Shown: piece after piece, positions 1 to 6,765 of the stretch | Numbering within the stretch: position 1 is the stretch's first letter | Layout: each line of letters opens with the position of its first letter | Assembly: GCA_007134165.1 (NCBI GenBank) | Contig: SLLJ01000358.1 | Span: 1 to 10,097, forward strand | Direction of reading: 5' to 3' | Length of the DNA stretch: 10,097 bases | Source: Nitriliruptoraceae bacterium | GTDB lineage: Bacteria; Actinomycetota; Nitriliruptoria; Nitriliruptorales; Nitriliruptoraceae | Translations under genes and position numbers: made by a program | Notes under the pieces: model-generated | Databases searched by the model: none | Seen by the model: the letters and a program-made list of their open reading frames with translations, nothing else | What the model was told of the DNA's origin: nothing

Positions 1-37
1 CGCCGCGGTCACGCACGCCGCGGTCACGCACGCCGCG
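1..37. repeat. 15-bp tandem repeat, about 2.5 copies, at the left edge
   Basis: The unit CGCCGCGGTCACGCA occurs at 1-15 and 16-30, and its first seven bases recur at 31-37 before the match breaks at base 38. A 15-bp unit keeps frame, so in a coding region it would give a five-residue repeat (for example AAVTH on the plus strand). The window edge cuts it, so total copy number is unknown. No gene could be assigned to bases 1-59. Confidence 0.75.
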
Positions 38-59
38 CCGGCCGACGGCAACGGGGCGC

Positions 60-338
60 TCAGGCCGCGGCACCCGCCCGTGCGCGTCGCCGGGCACGCC
101 AGCGACGCAGGCGAGGCAGCTGCCAGCGGATGATCCCGGTCCAGGCCACCAAGGCCACGACGAACTGCCCAACGAACAGCTCGAAGCCGTCGGACCAGCC
201 ACCATCCGGCTTGAACAGGAAGTAGTAGGAGATGAGCATGCCGGTCAGCAGGTGCAGCCAGCGCAGCACCGTCGCGGATCGCGGAGCACGCCGTCGAGCG
301 GCACGGGCGGGGGACGGGTCGTTGGTGGTGGTGGCCAT
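60..338 (-). CDS. Small two-helix membrane protein, function unknown
   Basis: This encodes 92 residues starting at ATG 338; an in-frame extension to 446 exists but reads as low-complexity Arg/Cys sequence, so the inner ATG was chosen, although no good Shine-Dalgarno precedes it. Two hydrophobic segments are visible, about residues 24-42 and 53-71, joined by a short polar loop (KPDGGWSDG). Both tails are Arg-rich (RAARRRAPR near the N-terminus and an RRWRARRRARAG run near the C-terminus), so by the positive-inside rule both ends should be cytoplasmic. There are no cysteines and no catalytic motif. It is the last minus-strand gene seen, 180 bp beyond the arsM-like stop with a hairpin in between, so it need not share that operon. 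Short actinobacterial membrane proteins with a similar RWLHL...TG start and a W-Q-x-P-R end exist, but I cannot name a family. Confidence 0.6.
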   Translation of the reverse strand: MATTTNDPSPARAARRRAPRSATVLRWLHLLTGMLISYYFLFKPDGGWSDGFELFVGQFVVALVAWTGIIRWQLPRLRRWRARRRARAGAAA

Positions 339-423
339 GGGGGCGGTGGGATCCAGTGCGCGAGGTCGCCCGCAGCATCCCCCGACGCAGGAGCGGCGGA
401 CAGCGCGCAGCCTCCACGATCGA

Positions 424-441
424 GGTGCGGCTGCCCGCACC
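424..441 (-). terminator. Hairpin after the arsM-like gene, possible terminator
   Basis: A perfect 7-bp stem (GGTGCGG at 424-430 with CCGCACC at 435-441) encloses a four-base loop. It starts 77 bases past the stop of the arsM-like gene in the direction of its transcription. No T-run follows, so termination is an inference; U-less hairpins are commonly proposed as terminators in actinobacteria. It could also be a chance stem in G+C-rich DNA. Confidence 0.4.
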
Positions 442-518
442 GCCACCCGCGCAAGCCGGCGACCGCACCCGCGGATGTCGACGGTGCGCCGGTCCGGCCC
501 GGTGCGTCGTCGGGTGGC

Positions 519-1295
519 TCAGCGCTTGCGGGCGAGCACCGAGACGCTGCGGACCCCGAACTGCTCGCTGGCCCGTCGGGCCTGCTCGGACAGGAAGGTG
601 TAGGGGTTGGCCCGGACCTGCTCGACGTGCAGGCCGGCACGGTGAATCGCGTCCTGGTAGGCGACCCGGTGGGGTGCGCCCCCGATGCACGACGCCCACA
701 GGTCCACGTCGGCGACGATCGCGTCGGTGAGGACCACCTCGGTGACGATGTCGGCGATGGCCAGACGGCCGCCGGCCCGCAGCACCCGGGATGCCTCACG
801 CAGCACCCCATCCTTGTCCGGGGCGAGGTTGATGACCCCGTTGGAGATCACCACGTCGAAGCTCGCCTCGTCGAAGGGCAGGTGCTCGATGGGTGCCTCG
901 CGGAAGCGCACGTGGTCCATGCCCGCGGCAGCTCGCAGCCGCTCGGACTTGTGCAGCTGGGCGTCGGTCAGGTCGACCCCCTCGACGCGGCCGGAGTCGC
1001 CGACCTGGTGGGCCGCGACGAAGGCGTCCATGCCGGAGCCCGAGCCCAGGTCGAGGACCTGCTCGCCTGGCTGAAGCGCGGCCAGGTCGAAGAAGTAGCC
1101 GACCCCGGCGAAGGACTCGACGGCCTCGGCGGGGACCCGATCGAGCACCGCGGGCGGGTAGCCCAGCCGCTCGGCGAGCCGTCGCCCGGTCTCGAAGTGG
1201 AAGGGTCCCTCGGGCTGCTCGGCCACGGCCCGGTACAGGTCCCGGACCCGGGTCAGCAGCTCGCTGCGGTCGATGGGCGGGGAGGTGGTGGTCAT
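519..1295 (-). CDS. ArsM-like SAM-dependent methyltransferase lacking arsenite-binding cysteines
   Basis: 258 residues, cytosolic, class I Rossmann methyltransferase. Motif I is VLDLGSGSG (80-88), followed by the acidic SAM-ribose region GVDLT (106-110). The overall pattern follows arsenite methyltransferases (ArsM/UbiE-like): VGDSGRVEGVDLT, IEHLPF, then ISNGVINLAPDK (150-161), RVLRAGGRLAIADI (170-183) and ASCIGGA (201-207). In ArsM these last blocks are normally SNCVINL and ECLGGA, and an earlier GCG supplies another cysteine. Here the SNC cysteine is Gly153, the early block reads FAGVGYFF (62-69), and Cys203 is the only cysteine in the protein. Arsenite methylation is therefore unlikely; the substrate is unknown. 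The start is ATG 1295, fixed by AAGGAGG just upstream. It follows the OsmC gene by 17 bp, so the two are cotranscribed. Confidence 0.85.
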   Translation of the reverse strand: MTTTSPPIDRSELLTRVRDLYRAVAEQPEGPFHFETGRRLAERLGYPPAVLDRVPAEAVESFAGVGYFFDLAALQPGEQVLDLGSGSGMDAFVAAHQVGDSGRVEGVDLTDAQLHKSERLRAAAGMDHVRFREAPIEHLPFDEASFDVVISNGVINLAPDKDGVLREASRVLRAGGRLAIADIVTEVVLTDAIVADVDLWASCIGGAPHRVAYQDAIHRAGLHVEQVRANPYTFLSEQARRASEQFGVRSVSVLARKR

Positions 1296-1300
1296 GGGGT

Positions 1301-1307
1301 CCTCCTT
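1301..1307 (-). promoter_or_regulatory. Shine-Dalgarno of the arsM-like gene
   Basis: AAGGAGG on the minus strand lies five bases before ATG 1295. It decides the start, because the frame stays open upstream to 1397 inside the OsmC gene without a better site. It sits wholly in the 17-bp gap between the two genes. Confidence 0.85.
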
Positions 1308-1312
1308 GGGGC

Positions 1313-1885
1313 TCAGAGCACCTCGAGGGTGGTCTCGACGGGGACGGGGTTGGCCAGCGAGTCGCGCACCGGCGAGGTGTCCTGGACGGCCTGGCACAGC
1401 TGCTCGAGCTGCTCGAGCGTGGCGTTCGGGCTGGAGACGCGTCCGGTCGCGCGGATCGCGGTGAACCCGGGACGTGGGCCGTCGAGACCCAGGAACGCCC
1501 GCACATCGAAGTCGCCCTCGATCTCGTAGTCCATGCGGTCGATCTCGATGCCCTGGGCCGCGGCGTTGGCCACGAAGCCAACGGCGTAGCAGAAGGCCAG
1601 CGCCTGCAGCAGCAGCTCGACCGCGTTGGGGCCGTGGTTCTCGCCCAGCAGGACCGGGGGCTCATCGCCGTCGAGCACGAACGGGGTGGTCCGGGTCTGG
1701 TCCTCCCTGCCCGCGTGGGTGAACCCGCTGATCTCGCCGCGGTTGTGGGTGCCGGCCTGCCAGGTGCTGCTGGCTCGGAACTGGAATTGGGCGAGCTGCG
1801 GGTCGTCACCCACCCCCTGGATCGTGGCGATGAGCCGGTCGACGTCGATGCCGTTTCGGATCGTCGCGGTGGTCGTTGGTGCCAT
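1313..1885 (-). CDS. OsmC-family protein
   Basis: 190 residues, cytosolic. The OsmC/Ohr family comprises thiol-dependent (hydro)peroxide reductases and related stress proteins. The family core is visible: GENHGPNAVELLLQALAFC (81-99) holds the conserved Glu90 and the helix-start Cys99, matching the peroxidatic cysteine position. The second-cysteine block, usually CPxS or CPV in Ohr/OsmC, reads TSPVRDSLANPVPVE (170-184), so Ser171 stands at the resolving position; another cysteine, Cys164, sits seven residues earlier. This SPV form is typical of the OsmC-like branch rather than true Ohr, so peroxidase activity is uncertain. Start is ATG 1885, set by GAGGAGG upstream; the frame is open to 2023 but that extension is not protein-like. 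First gene of a two-gene operon with the ArsM-like methyltransferase. Confidence 0.9.
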   Translation of the reverse strand: MAPTTTATIRNGIDVDRLIATIQGVGDDPQLAQFQFRASSTWQAGTHNRGEISGFTHAGREDQTRTTPFVLDGDEPPVLLGENHGPNAVELLLQALAFCYAVGFVANAAAQGIEIDRMDYEIEGDFDVRAFLGLDGPRPGFTAIRATGRVSSPNATLEQLEQLCQAVQDTSPVRDSLANPVPVETTLEVL

Positions 1886-1890
1886 GAGCT

Positions 1891-1897
1891 CCTCCTC
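1891..1897 (-). promoter_or_regulatory. Shine-Dalgarno of the OsmC-family gene
   Basis: GAGGAGG on the minus strand, five bases before ATG 1885, selects this start over upstream in-frame codons. Confidence 0.85.
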
Positions 1898-1912
1898 GGG
1901 TGGTCGAGTACG

Positions 1913-1939
1913 CGGCATCTGCGTGATGCCGGGTGATGC
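1913..1939 (-). promoter_or_regulatory. Inverted plus direct half-sites upstream of osmC-like gene, possible operator
   Basis: A perfect 7-bp inverted repeat (CGGCATC 1913-1919, GATGCCG 1925-1931) with a five-base spacer is followed by another GATGC at 1935-1939. The two GATGC cores begin exactly 10 bp apart, about one helical turn. The element begins 28 bp upstream of the osmC-like start codon, a position where a regulator could touch or block the promoter. No convincing -10/-35 pair could be placed. The adjacent LuxR-family regulator is the obvious candidate ligand, but this is inference. Confidence 0.45.
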
Positions 1940-2023
1940 AGGTGGCAGCACCGCGATCGACCGTACGAAGGGCGGCATGCCACGCCATCGGGGCCAGCAC
2001 CCATCTCGCCCTGGCCGCAGCAC

Positions 2024-4684
2024 CTACGTTTGGTGCTCGCCCCTGCGCGGGCCGTCGAGTCGGTCCCGCGTCTGCGTCGCGGTCAGGTCGAGCTCCGCGC
2101 AGCGCGCGACCGCGGCCGCCCGTGAGGGCACGTCGAGCTTGGCCAGGATGGCGGCGACGTGGTGCTCGACGGTCCGCGACGAGAGGTGGAGTAGCGCGGC
2201 GATCTCGCCGTTGCTGCAGCCGGCACCGAGGTGGCGCAGGACCTCGAGCTGCCGGTCGGTCAGCCCCCACGGGTTGGCCCGGGTGGACGCCCGCGGGCCG
2301 CGCGGGACCGTCAACCCGGCGGAGCGCAGCCGGCGGCACACGCGCTGTGCCAGGGGGACGGAACCGAGGTCGCGGGCGAGGGCCAGCGACTCCTCCAGCG
2401 CGTCCCTGGTCCCGAGCAGCGACAGCAGCAGCGCACGGTCGTGGCGCCAGCCGATCGCACCGAAGGCGTCGGCCGCAGCCGCCCAGTCACCGGCGATCAT
2501 GGCGGCGTGGGGCGCGGGCGCCCGCCCCCGCAGCTGCATCGAACGGCCGCAGACCCTCGCCCATGCGGCCACCCGCGCGCCGGCGCAGCCCTGCCCGAGC
2601 GCCTCGGCCCCCGCGAGGTCGACGAGCTCGTCCAGTCGGTCGATCGGGAGCTCGAGGTCCCGGGTGAGCGCGAGCTCGACGTGCAGCTCGAAAACCGGCG
2701 CCAGGTGCACGAGCTTGCGCGAGCGCTCGGCGCTGACGGTGACCTGCGCCAGCCGCTGCTCGGCATCGTCGGCACCGCGGCGCACCGCGTGCTCCGCCAG
2801 CACGAGCTGCCGCTGCTGCTCGGCGAGCGAGGCCACCGCCTGATCGTCCCGGCTGGTGCCGGGTCCGGTCAGGCTCGCGACGCCCTCGGGTCGGGACTCC
2901 CTCACGTCCAACCAGGCCAGGAACGCGTCGATGAAGGCCAGCGGGCCATCGAGCTGCTGGTCCGAGGCGACGGTCCGTGCCTGCACGGCGTGGGAACGTG
3001 CACGGTCCGGCAGCGCCCACAGCAGCTGGATCACCGCGCGCGTCACCAGGGCGAACACCACCTGCTCGGTGTCGCCTGCGGCCCGGGCGACCTCGATGGC
3101 GTCGTGCAGCACCCGGGCATCGTCGACATCGAGCTGCAGGCGCGCGCCGCCGATCGCCGTGAGAGCGCGGCTGCGGACCCCCTCGCCGCCGGGCAGCTCC
3201 AGCGCGCGCTGGCCGGCGTGCAACGCCGCCGTGGTCCGGCTGAGCGCCATGCTCAGCTCGGCCGCCTGCGCCAGGGCACGGGCAAGCTCGGGGGACGGCC
3301 CGGATGCCTCGAGATGGCGCACCGCCTCGGCCACGTCCCGCCGGGCGGCCCGACCGTCACCGCCGAACCAGTGGATGTGGGAGCGCAGGGCCAGGCAGCG
3401 TCCGTGCCTGGCCGGATCCTGGCAGGTTCCGGCCAGCTCGATCGCCGTTGTCGCCGCGGCCACCGCCTCCTCGAGGTGACCGGTCAGCCAGGCACTTGTG
3501 GCGAGCTGCTCGTGCAGCCCGGCGCGATCGACCGGGGTCAGGTGCTGCTGGGCATGGCCGGCGGCGTGCCGCAGGTGGGCGAGCGCCTCGCGGTGCGCAC
3601 CGCTGGCCGCGGCCTGCTGGCCGGCGGCGAGTGCATACTCGGCGGCCAGGGGCTCCAGGCCTGCGGCCTGCGCATGGTGGACGACCTCGGCGGGGTCGGG
3701 TTCGAGCTGCAACAGCGCCTCGAGGATGTGCCGGTGCAGGAGGCGGCGACGCCACCTCGGGAGGCTCGCGCAGGTGACGCTGCGGGCCAGCTCGTGCCGG
3801 AAGCGCACCTGCCGGGCATCGACGTGCAGCAACCCCCGGCGCTCGGCCGGTTCGATGGCCGCCTCCCACGCGGGATCGACGTGGTCGAAGACCTCGCGGC
3901 GAACGCGACCGGGGACCACGGCGATCAGCTCGACCAGCTCGCGGGTGGGGCGCTGCAGTCGGCCGACCCTCGCAAGCACCGCGGTGCTGAGCGAGGGCGG
4001 CGGAGCATCGTCATGGCCGGCGAGCAGCTCCGAGACGTAGAACGGGTTGCCGCCGCTGAGCTCGTAGATGCGATCTGCCCGATCACCGGCGACGCGCGCG
4101 ACCGCGGCCCGGGACAGTGGTGCGAGCTCGAGGTGGCGGGTGGTGCTGCGTCGCATCGCATCGATGGTGACGCGCAGCGGATCGTCGCCCCTGAGCTCAC
4201 CCGGCCGCAGCGTGAGCACGAGCACCACGGGCAGCTCGGCGACCCGCCGCCCGACGACCCTGAGCACGTCCAGCGTCGCCTGGTCGGACCAGTGCACGTC
4301 CTCGACCACGAGCACCGTGGGCAGCGCTGCGTGTCGCAGCTCGTGCACGAGCCGCCCCGCGAGCTCTGCGGGCCGCTGGCTGTCGCGCGGTGCGTCGATC
4401 ACCGGCACGGCCAGCTGGTCGGCGACATCGCGTACGGCGCCCAGCGGCCGCGGCGTGGCCAGCTCGTCGCAGACCCCCACCAGCACGCGGGCACGGTGGG
4501 CGACGTCGTGGGTGAAGTGAGCAACGAGGCAGGACTTGCCGATTCCCGGCTCGCCGCTGACCACGACCACCGAGCCTCGGCCGTCCTCGGCGGCTTCGAG
4601 TGCGGCAGCCAGCACCCGGAGCGGCTCGTCGCGCTCCAGCAGCTCTCCCTCCGGCGTCGTCGCGATCGGCACCTCCACCGTCAT
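2024..4684 (-). CDS. LAL-type transcriptional regulator: AAA ATPase with C-terminal LuxR helix-turn-helix
   Basis: 886 residues, a usual LAL length. The N-terminal ATPase has Walker A GEPGIGKS (44-51), a Walker B strand TVLVVEDVHWSD (123-134) and a sensor-like strand VLVLTLRP (154-161). About residues 340-780 are Ala/Leu-rich helical repeats of TPR-like character, the usual ligand/partner-sensing part of this family. The C-terminal LuxR/GerE DNA-binding domain (about 808-867) has the signature LTDRQLEVLRHLG, SNGEIAALL and SSRTVEHHVAAILAKL. Such proteins are ATP-dependent activators. ATG 4684 starts just before the LLERD block typical of these N-termini; a GTG at 4705 with AGGGG five bases upstream is a real alternative, adding seven residues. 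It stops 138 bp before the osmC-like gene on the same strand, suggesting local control of it. Confidence 0.92.
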   Translation of the reverse strand: MTVEVPIATTPEGELLERDEPLRVLAAALEAAEDGRGSVVVVSGEPGIGKSCLVAHFTHDVAHRARVLVGVCDELATPRPLGAVRDVADQLAVPVIDAPRDSQRPAELAGRLVHELRHAALPTVLVVEDVHWSDQATLDVLRVVGRRVAELPVVLVLTLRPGELRGDDPLRVTIDAMRRSTTRHLELAPLSRAAVARVAGDRADRIYELSGGNPFYVSELLAGHDDAPPPSLSTAVLARVGRLQRPTRELVELIAVVPGRVRREVFDHVDPAWEAAIEPAERRGLLHVDARQVRFRHELARSVTCASLPRWRRRLLHRHILEALLQLEPDPAEVVHHAQAAGLEPLAAEYALAAGQQAAASGAHREALAHLRHAAGHAQQHLTPVDRAGLHEQLATSAWLTGHLEEAVAAATTAIELAGTCQDPARHGRCLALRSHIHWFGGDGRAARRDVAEAVRHLEASGPSPELARALAQAAELSMALSRTTAALHAGQRALELPGGEGVRSRALTAIGGARLQLDVDDARVLHDAIEVARAAGDTEQVVFALVTRAVIQLLWALPDRARSHAVQARTVASDQQLDGPLAFIDAFLAWLDVRESRPEGVASLTGPGTSRDDQAVASLAEQQRQLVLAEHAVRRGADDAEQRLAQVTVSAERSRKLVHLAPVFELHVELALTRDLELPIDRLDELVDLAGAEALGQGCAGARVAAWARVCGRSMQLRGRAPAPHAAMIAGDWAAAADAFGAIGWRHDRALLLSLLGTRDALEESLALARDLGSVPLAQRVCRRLRSAGLTVPRGPRASTRANPWGLTDRQLEVLRHLGAGCSNGEIAALLHLSSRTVEHHVAAILAKLDVPSRAAAVARCAELDLTATQTRDRLDGPRRGEHQT

Positions 4685-4742
4685 CGCCGTACGTCGCCGT
4701 GCCACCGTAACCCCTGATGGGCGGCTCCGTCCCCGATTCAGC

Positions 4743-4762
4743 GGCCGACGTTCCCGTCGGCC
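4743..4762 (-). terminator. Strong hairpin between methyltransferase and LAL regulator, probable terminator
   Basis: A perfect 8-bp stem (GGCCGACG 4743-4750, CGTCGGCC 4755-4762) closes a four-base loop that is GGAA on the minus strand, a GNRA-type tetraloop. It starts 49 bases after the methyltransferase stop and ends 58 bases before the regulator start. No U-run follows on the minus strand, so it is either a U-less terminator or a stable element in the regulator's leader. Confidence 0.55.
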
Positions 4763-4811
4763 TCCCTCAGGGTCGGGATGGCGGGGAACCCACCGCAGCT
4801 CGGCAGGCGGG

Positions 4812-5648
4812 TCAGCTCGGGGTGGCGACCAGCGCGAACTCGTGCGAGGCGGGGTCGAAGGGGGCACCGGTGAGATCGCCGTGGACCTCCAGGATGTCGA
4901 AGCCGGCCCGGGCCAGCTCATCGCGTGCCTGCTCGACCGTGAGATGCGCGTGCCAGACGTGGACCGTGCGTACGCGGTCGGGTTGCGCGATCACATAGCG
5001 GTCGAGCGCCACGCGAACCTCGTCGTACAACAGCGTCTGATGCACGCCCACGTAGCTGCCGGGCGCCCAGAACCCGTCCATGAGCCGGTCAGCGACCACG
5101 CAGGCTTCGCGCAACGAGGCGTAGCGCTGCTCGGAGAACAGGTCGAGCAGCAGGTGGCCGTCGCGAGCGATGCTCCTGGCGACCCGCTCGAGCAGTCGGC
5201 GCCGGTCGATGGGCGACAGGGCGCCGTAGTCGCCGTAGATCAGCAGCGCGAGGTCATGGGCGGGCAGCTCGGCGTGCCGATAGTCGCCGACCTCGAAGCT
5301 CGCCCGCGGCGAGGTCCTGCGGCGTCTGGCTTCGGCCACCGATACCTCGGACAGGTCGAGGCCGTGCACGTTCGCTCCGCGCTCGGCCAGCGGGTTGGCG
5401 TACAGCCCCGGTCCACAGCCGAGGTCGAGGATGCGTCGGCCTGAGCCCACGTCGAACCTCTCCGCGATCCAGGCGACACTGCGGGCGATGGTCCGGTGGG
5501 GGCGGGAGGCGGCCGCGACCTCGGGATCGAGGTGGCTTGCCAGCAGCTGCCGCTGGACGTAGGCGTCGGTCCACAGCTCGTGCGGGCCGCCGACGCTGAA
5601 CGGCTCGGGTCGGTCGGCCAGCTCCCGAAGCAGATCGTCACGGTACAT
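4812..5648 (-). CDS. Class I SAM-dependent methyltransferase, substrate unknown
   Basis: 278 residues, cytosolic. Motif I is ILDLGCGPGLY (73-83) and the ribose-binding acidic residue is Asp98 in VHGLDLS (94-100). The region IYGDYGALSPIDRRRLL (137-153) corresponds to motifs IV/V, and DGHLLLDLFSE (163-173) to the next strand. The N-terminus (GGPHELWTDAYVQRQLLASHLDPEVAAASRP, given here in pieces: ELWTDAYV 24-31, LLASHLDP 35-42, AAASRP 45-50) is typical of an uncharacterised methyltransferase group common in Gram-positive genomes. The family does not reveal the methyl acceptor. Start is ATG 5648; an in-frame TGA lies four codons upstream, so a longer protein is excluded, but there is no clear Shine-Dalgarno. 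A degraded-looking reading frame overlaps its first codons and could once have been translationally coupled to it. Confidence 0.85.
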   Translation of the reverse strand: MYRDDLLRELADRPEPFSVGGPHELWTDAYVQRQLLASHLDPEVAAASRPHRTIARSVAWIAERFDVGSGRRILDLGCGPGLYANPLAERGANVHGLDLSEVSVAEARRRRTSPRASFEVGDYRHAELPAHDLALLIYGDYGALSPIDRRRLLERVARSIARDGHLLLDLFSEQRYASLREACVVADRLMDGFWAPGSYVGVHQTLLYDEVRVALDRYVIAQPDRVRTVHVWHAHLTVEQARDELARAGFDILEVHGDLTGAPFDPASHEFALVATPS

Positions 5649-6223
5649 GCTGGGTGCTCACGGCGTGGTCGCTGGACATCAGGGGTCGAGGGCCGATCCG
5701 GTCCATCGACGCGGACGGCTCGCGCGCCCACCGTAGGCGGTTGAGCAGGGCAGGTCGCCCGGTTGAGTCCAGGAGCGTGAGCTGCCGGGCGGGACCGCGA
5801 AACGTGCCCGGTTCTCCCACCGCCGCAGCAGCGCCGCCAGGGCGTCGAGCTCGACCTCGATGCGCACGCACGAGCTCGCCAGCCGGCGCATCAGGGTGCA
5901 TGAGGACCGCCCGAACCGTTGATGGGTGCAGACCAGCAGCGCCCTGAGCAGTGCTTCCTCCGGCGCGGCTCGGTGTGGCCCGAGCGCAGTCGGCGCCACC
6001 GGGCGGGTGGTGATGCCCTGGACCTGCGCGATGCCGGAGCAGGGCACGCCGTTGTCGTCGTCGCGAACGAAAGCCGCACTGAGCAGCGCCCGCACGATGG
6101 GACCGCCCGCGTGGACGTAGGGCCTGTCCATCGTGTCGTGGTCGATCTCCCCGACGAACGGCTGCTGCTGTCGACCAACAGCTGCAACGCCGTGTGCTCG
6201 TCCAACGCGTCGCGCTGACTCAC
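5638..6223 (-). pseudogene. Possible gene broken by two frameshifts, function unknown
   Basis: On the minus strand a coding-like signal moves through three frames. It begins at GTG 6223 (SQRDALDEHTALQLLVDS), shifts at the CTG/CAG triplet run at 6161-6170, and continues for about 120 codons (PFVGEIDHDTMDRPYV to LDALAALLRRWENRAR) with nearly all codons ending in G or C. It shifts again near 5795-5815 into a frame containing RQLTLLDSTGRPALLNRL, and stops at 5638. That stop overlaps the methyltransferase start by 11 bases. I recognise no family. The plus strand is also open for about 100 codons here with fair codon bias, so chance openness in G+C-rich DNA is a serious alternative; sequencing error could also create the shifts. 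Confidence 0.3.
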
Positions 6224-6251
6224 CGCGACCCATCATCACCGGGACGGACAC

Positions 6252-6765
6252 GAGGCCGAGAATCCTGCCCGGTGGCCGAACGTGGGTGCTGCACCGCCGG
6301 CGAGGGAAGGCGACGGCTCATCTGCACGCCTGAACACGCTGGTCATGCACCCGAACATCTGCCTCACGAGCTGCGATGCGATCCACGCTCTCGACCGGTT
6401 CGCGCTCACCGCCGGGCGACGTGGGGTCCGTGTCGTGACCTACGTGCCACCGATCGACCGTCGCCGAAGCTCGGCAGCAACGTGTCCCTCGCTCAGCAGT
6501 CGGCCTCGGGGGGAGGGGCAGGGGATTCGCGCGATGCGCGCAAACGCATCCACGTCGCCATCGGAGCCGTCGACATCGAGGATGCGGGCGCTTCCCAGGT
6601 GGCGGTTGCGGCCTCGGCAGATACCCGCCGCGTGGCGGTCCCAACGGGACACCGAAGCCGTTGCTCCATGAGCGGTGAAACCGCCGACGAACCCCCGGCT
6701 GAACACGTAGTCTTCCTGGCCCGCAGGGTCTTCGTACTGGCCTTGGACCAGCAGGAGGAACTGGC
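6252..6765. other. Upstream region of the acyl-CoA synthetase, no secure gene
   Basis: About 0.5 kb. Open frames exist on both strands, but none holds a recognisable motif or a consistent codon pattern. A small inverted repeat GCGGT-GAA-ACCGC lies at 6672-6684, about 80 bp before the synthetase start, and could be an operator half-site pair, though 5-bp arms are weak evidence. No clear -10/-35 pair was seen. Confidence 0.5.
6753..6758 (+). promoter_or_regulatory. Shine-Dalgarno of the acyl-CoA synthetase
   Basis: AGGAGG lies seven bases before ATG 6766, an ideal spacing, and fixes the synthetase start. Confidence 0.88.

Noticed and set aside
252..1529. 425-codon open frame on the plus strand
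   Set aside because: It lies antisense to the osmC-like and arsM-like genes and mirrors their codons (Gly/Val/Asp/His-rich), with no family motif; typical shadow in G+C-rich DNA.
1992..2016. GGCCAG...CTGGCC inverted repeat just after the regulator stop
   Set aside because: Only a 6-bp stem with a 13-base loop and no T-run; too weak to call a terminator.
2231..4717. 828-codon open frame on the plus strand
   Set aside because: Fully antisense to the LAL regulator, whose Walker motifs and helix-turn-helix are unmistakable; the antisense product is low-complexity and motif-free.
6255..6330. GGTGG / GAGGGAAGGCGAC pattern considered as part of a cobalamin-type riboswitch
   Set aside because: The conserved core elements and their order are absent, and it lies over 400 bp from the next start codon.
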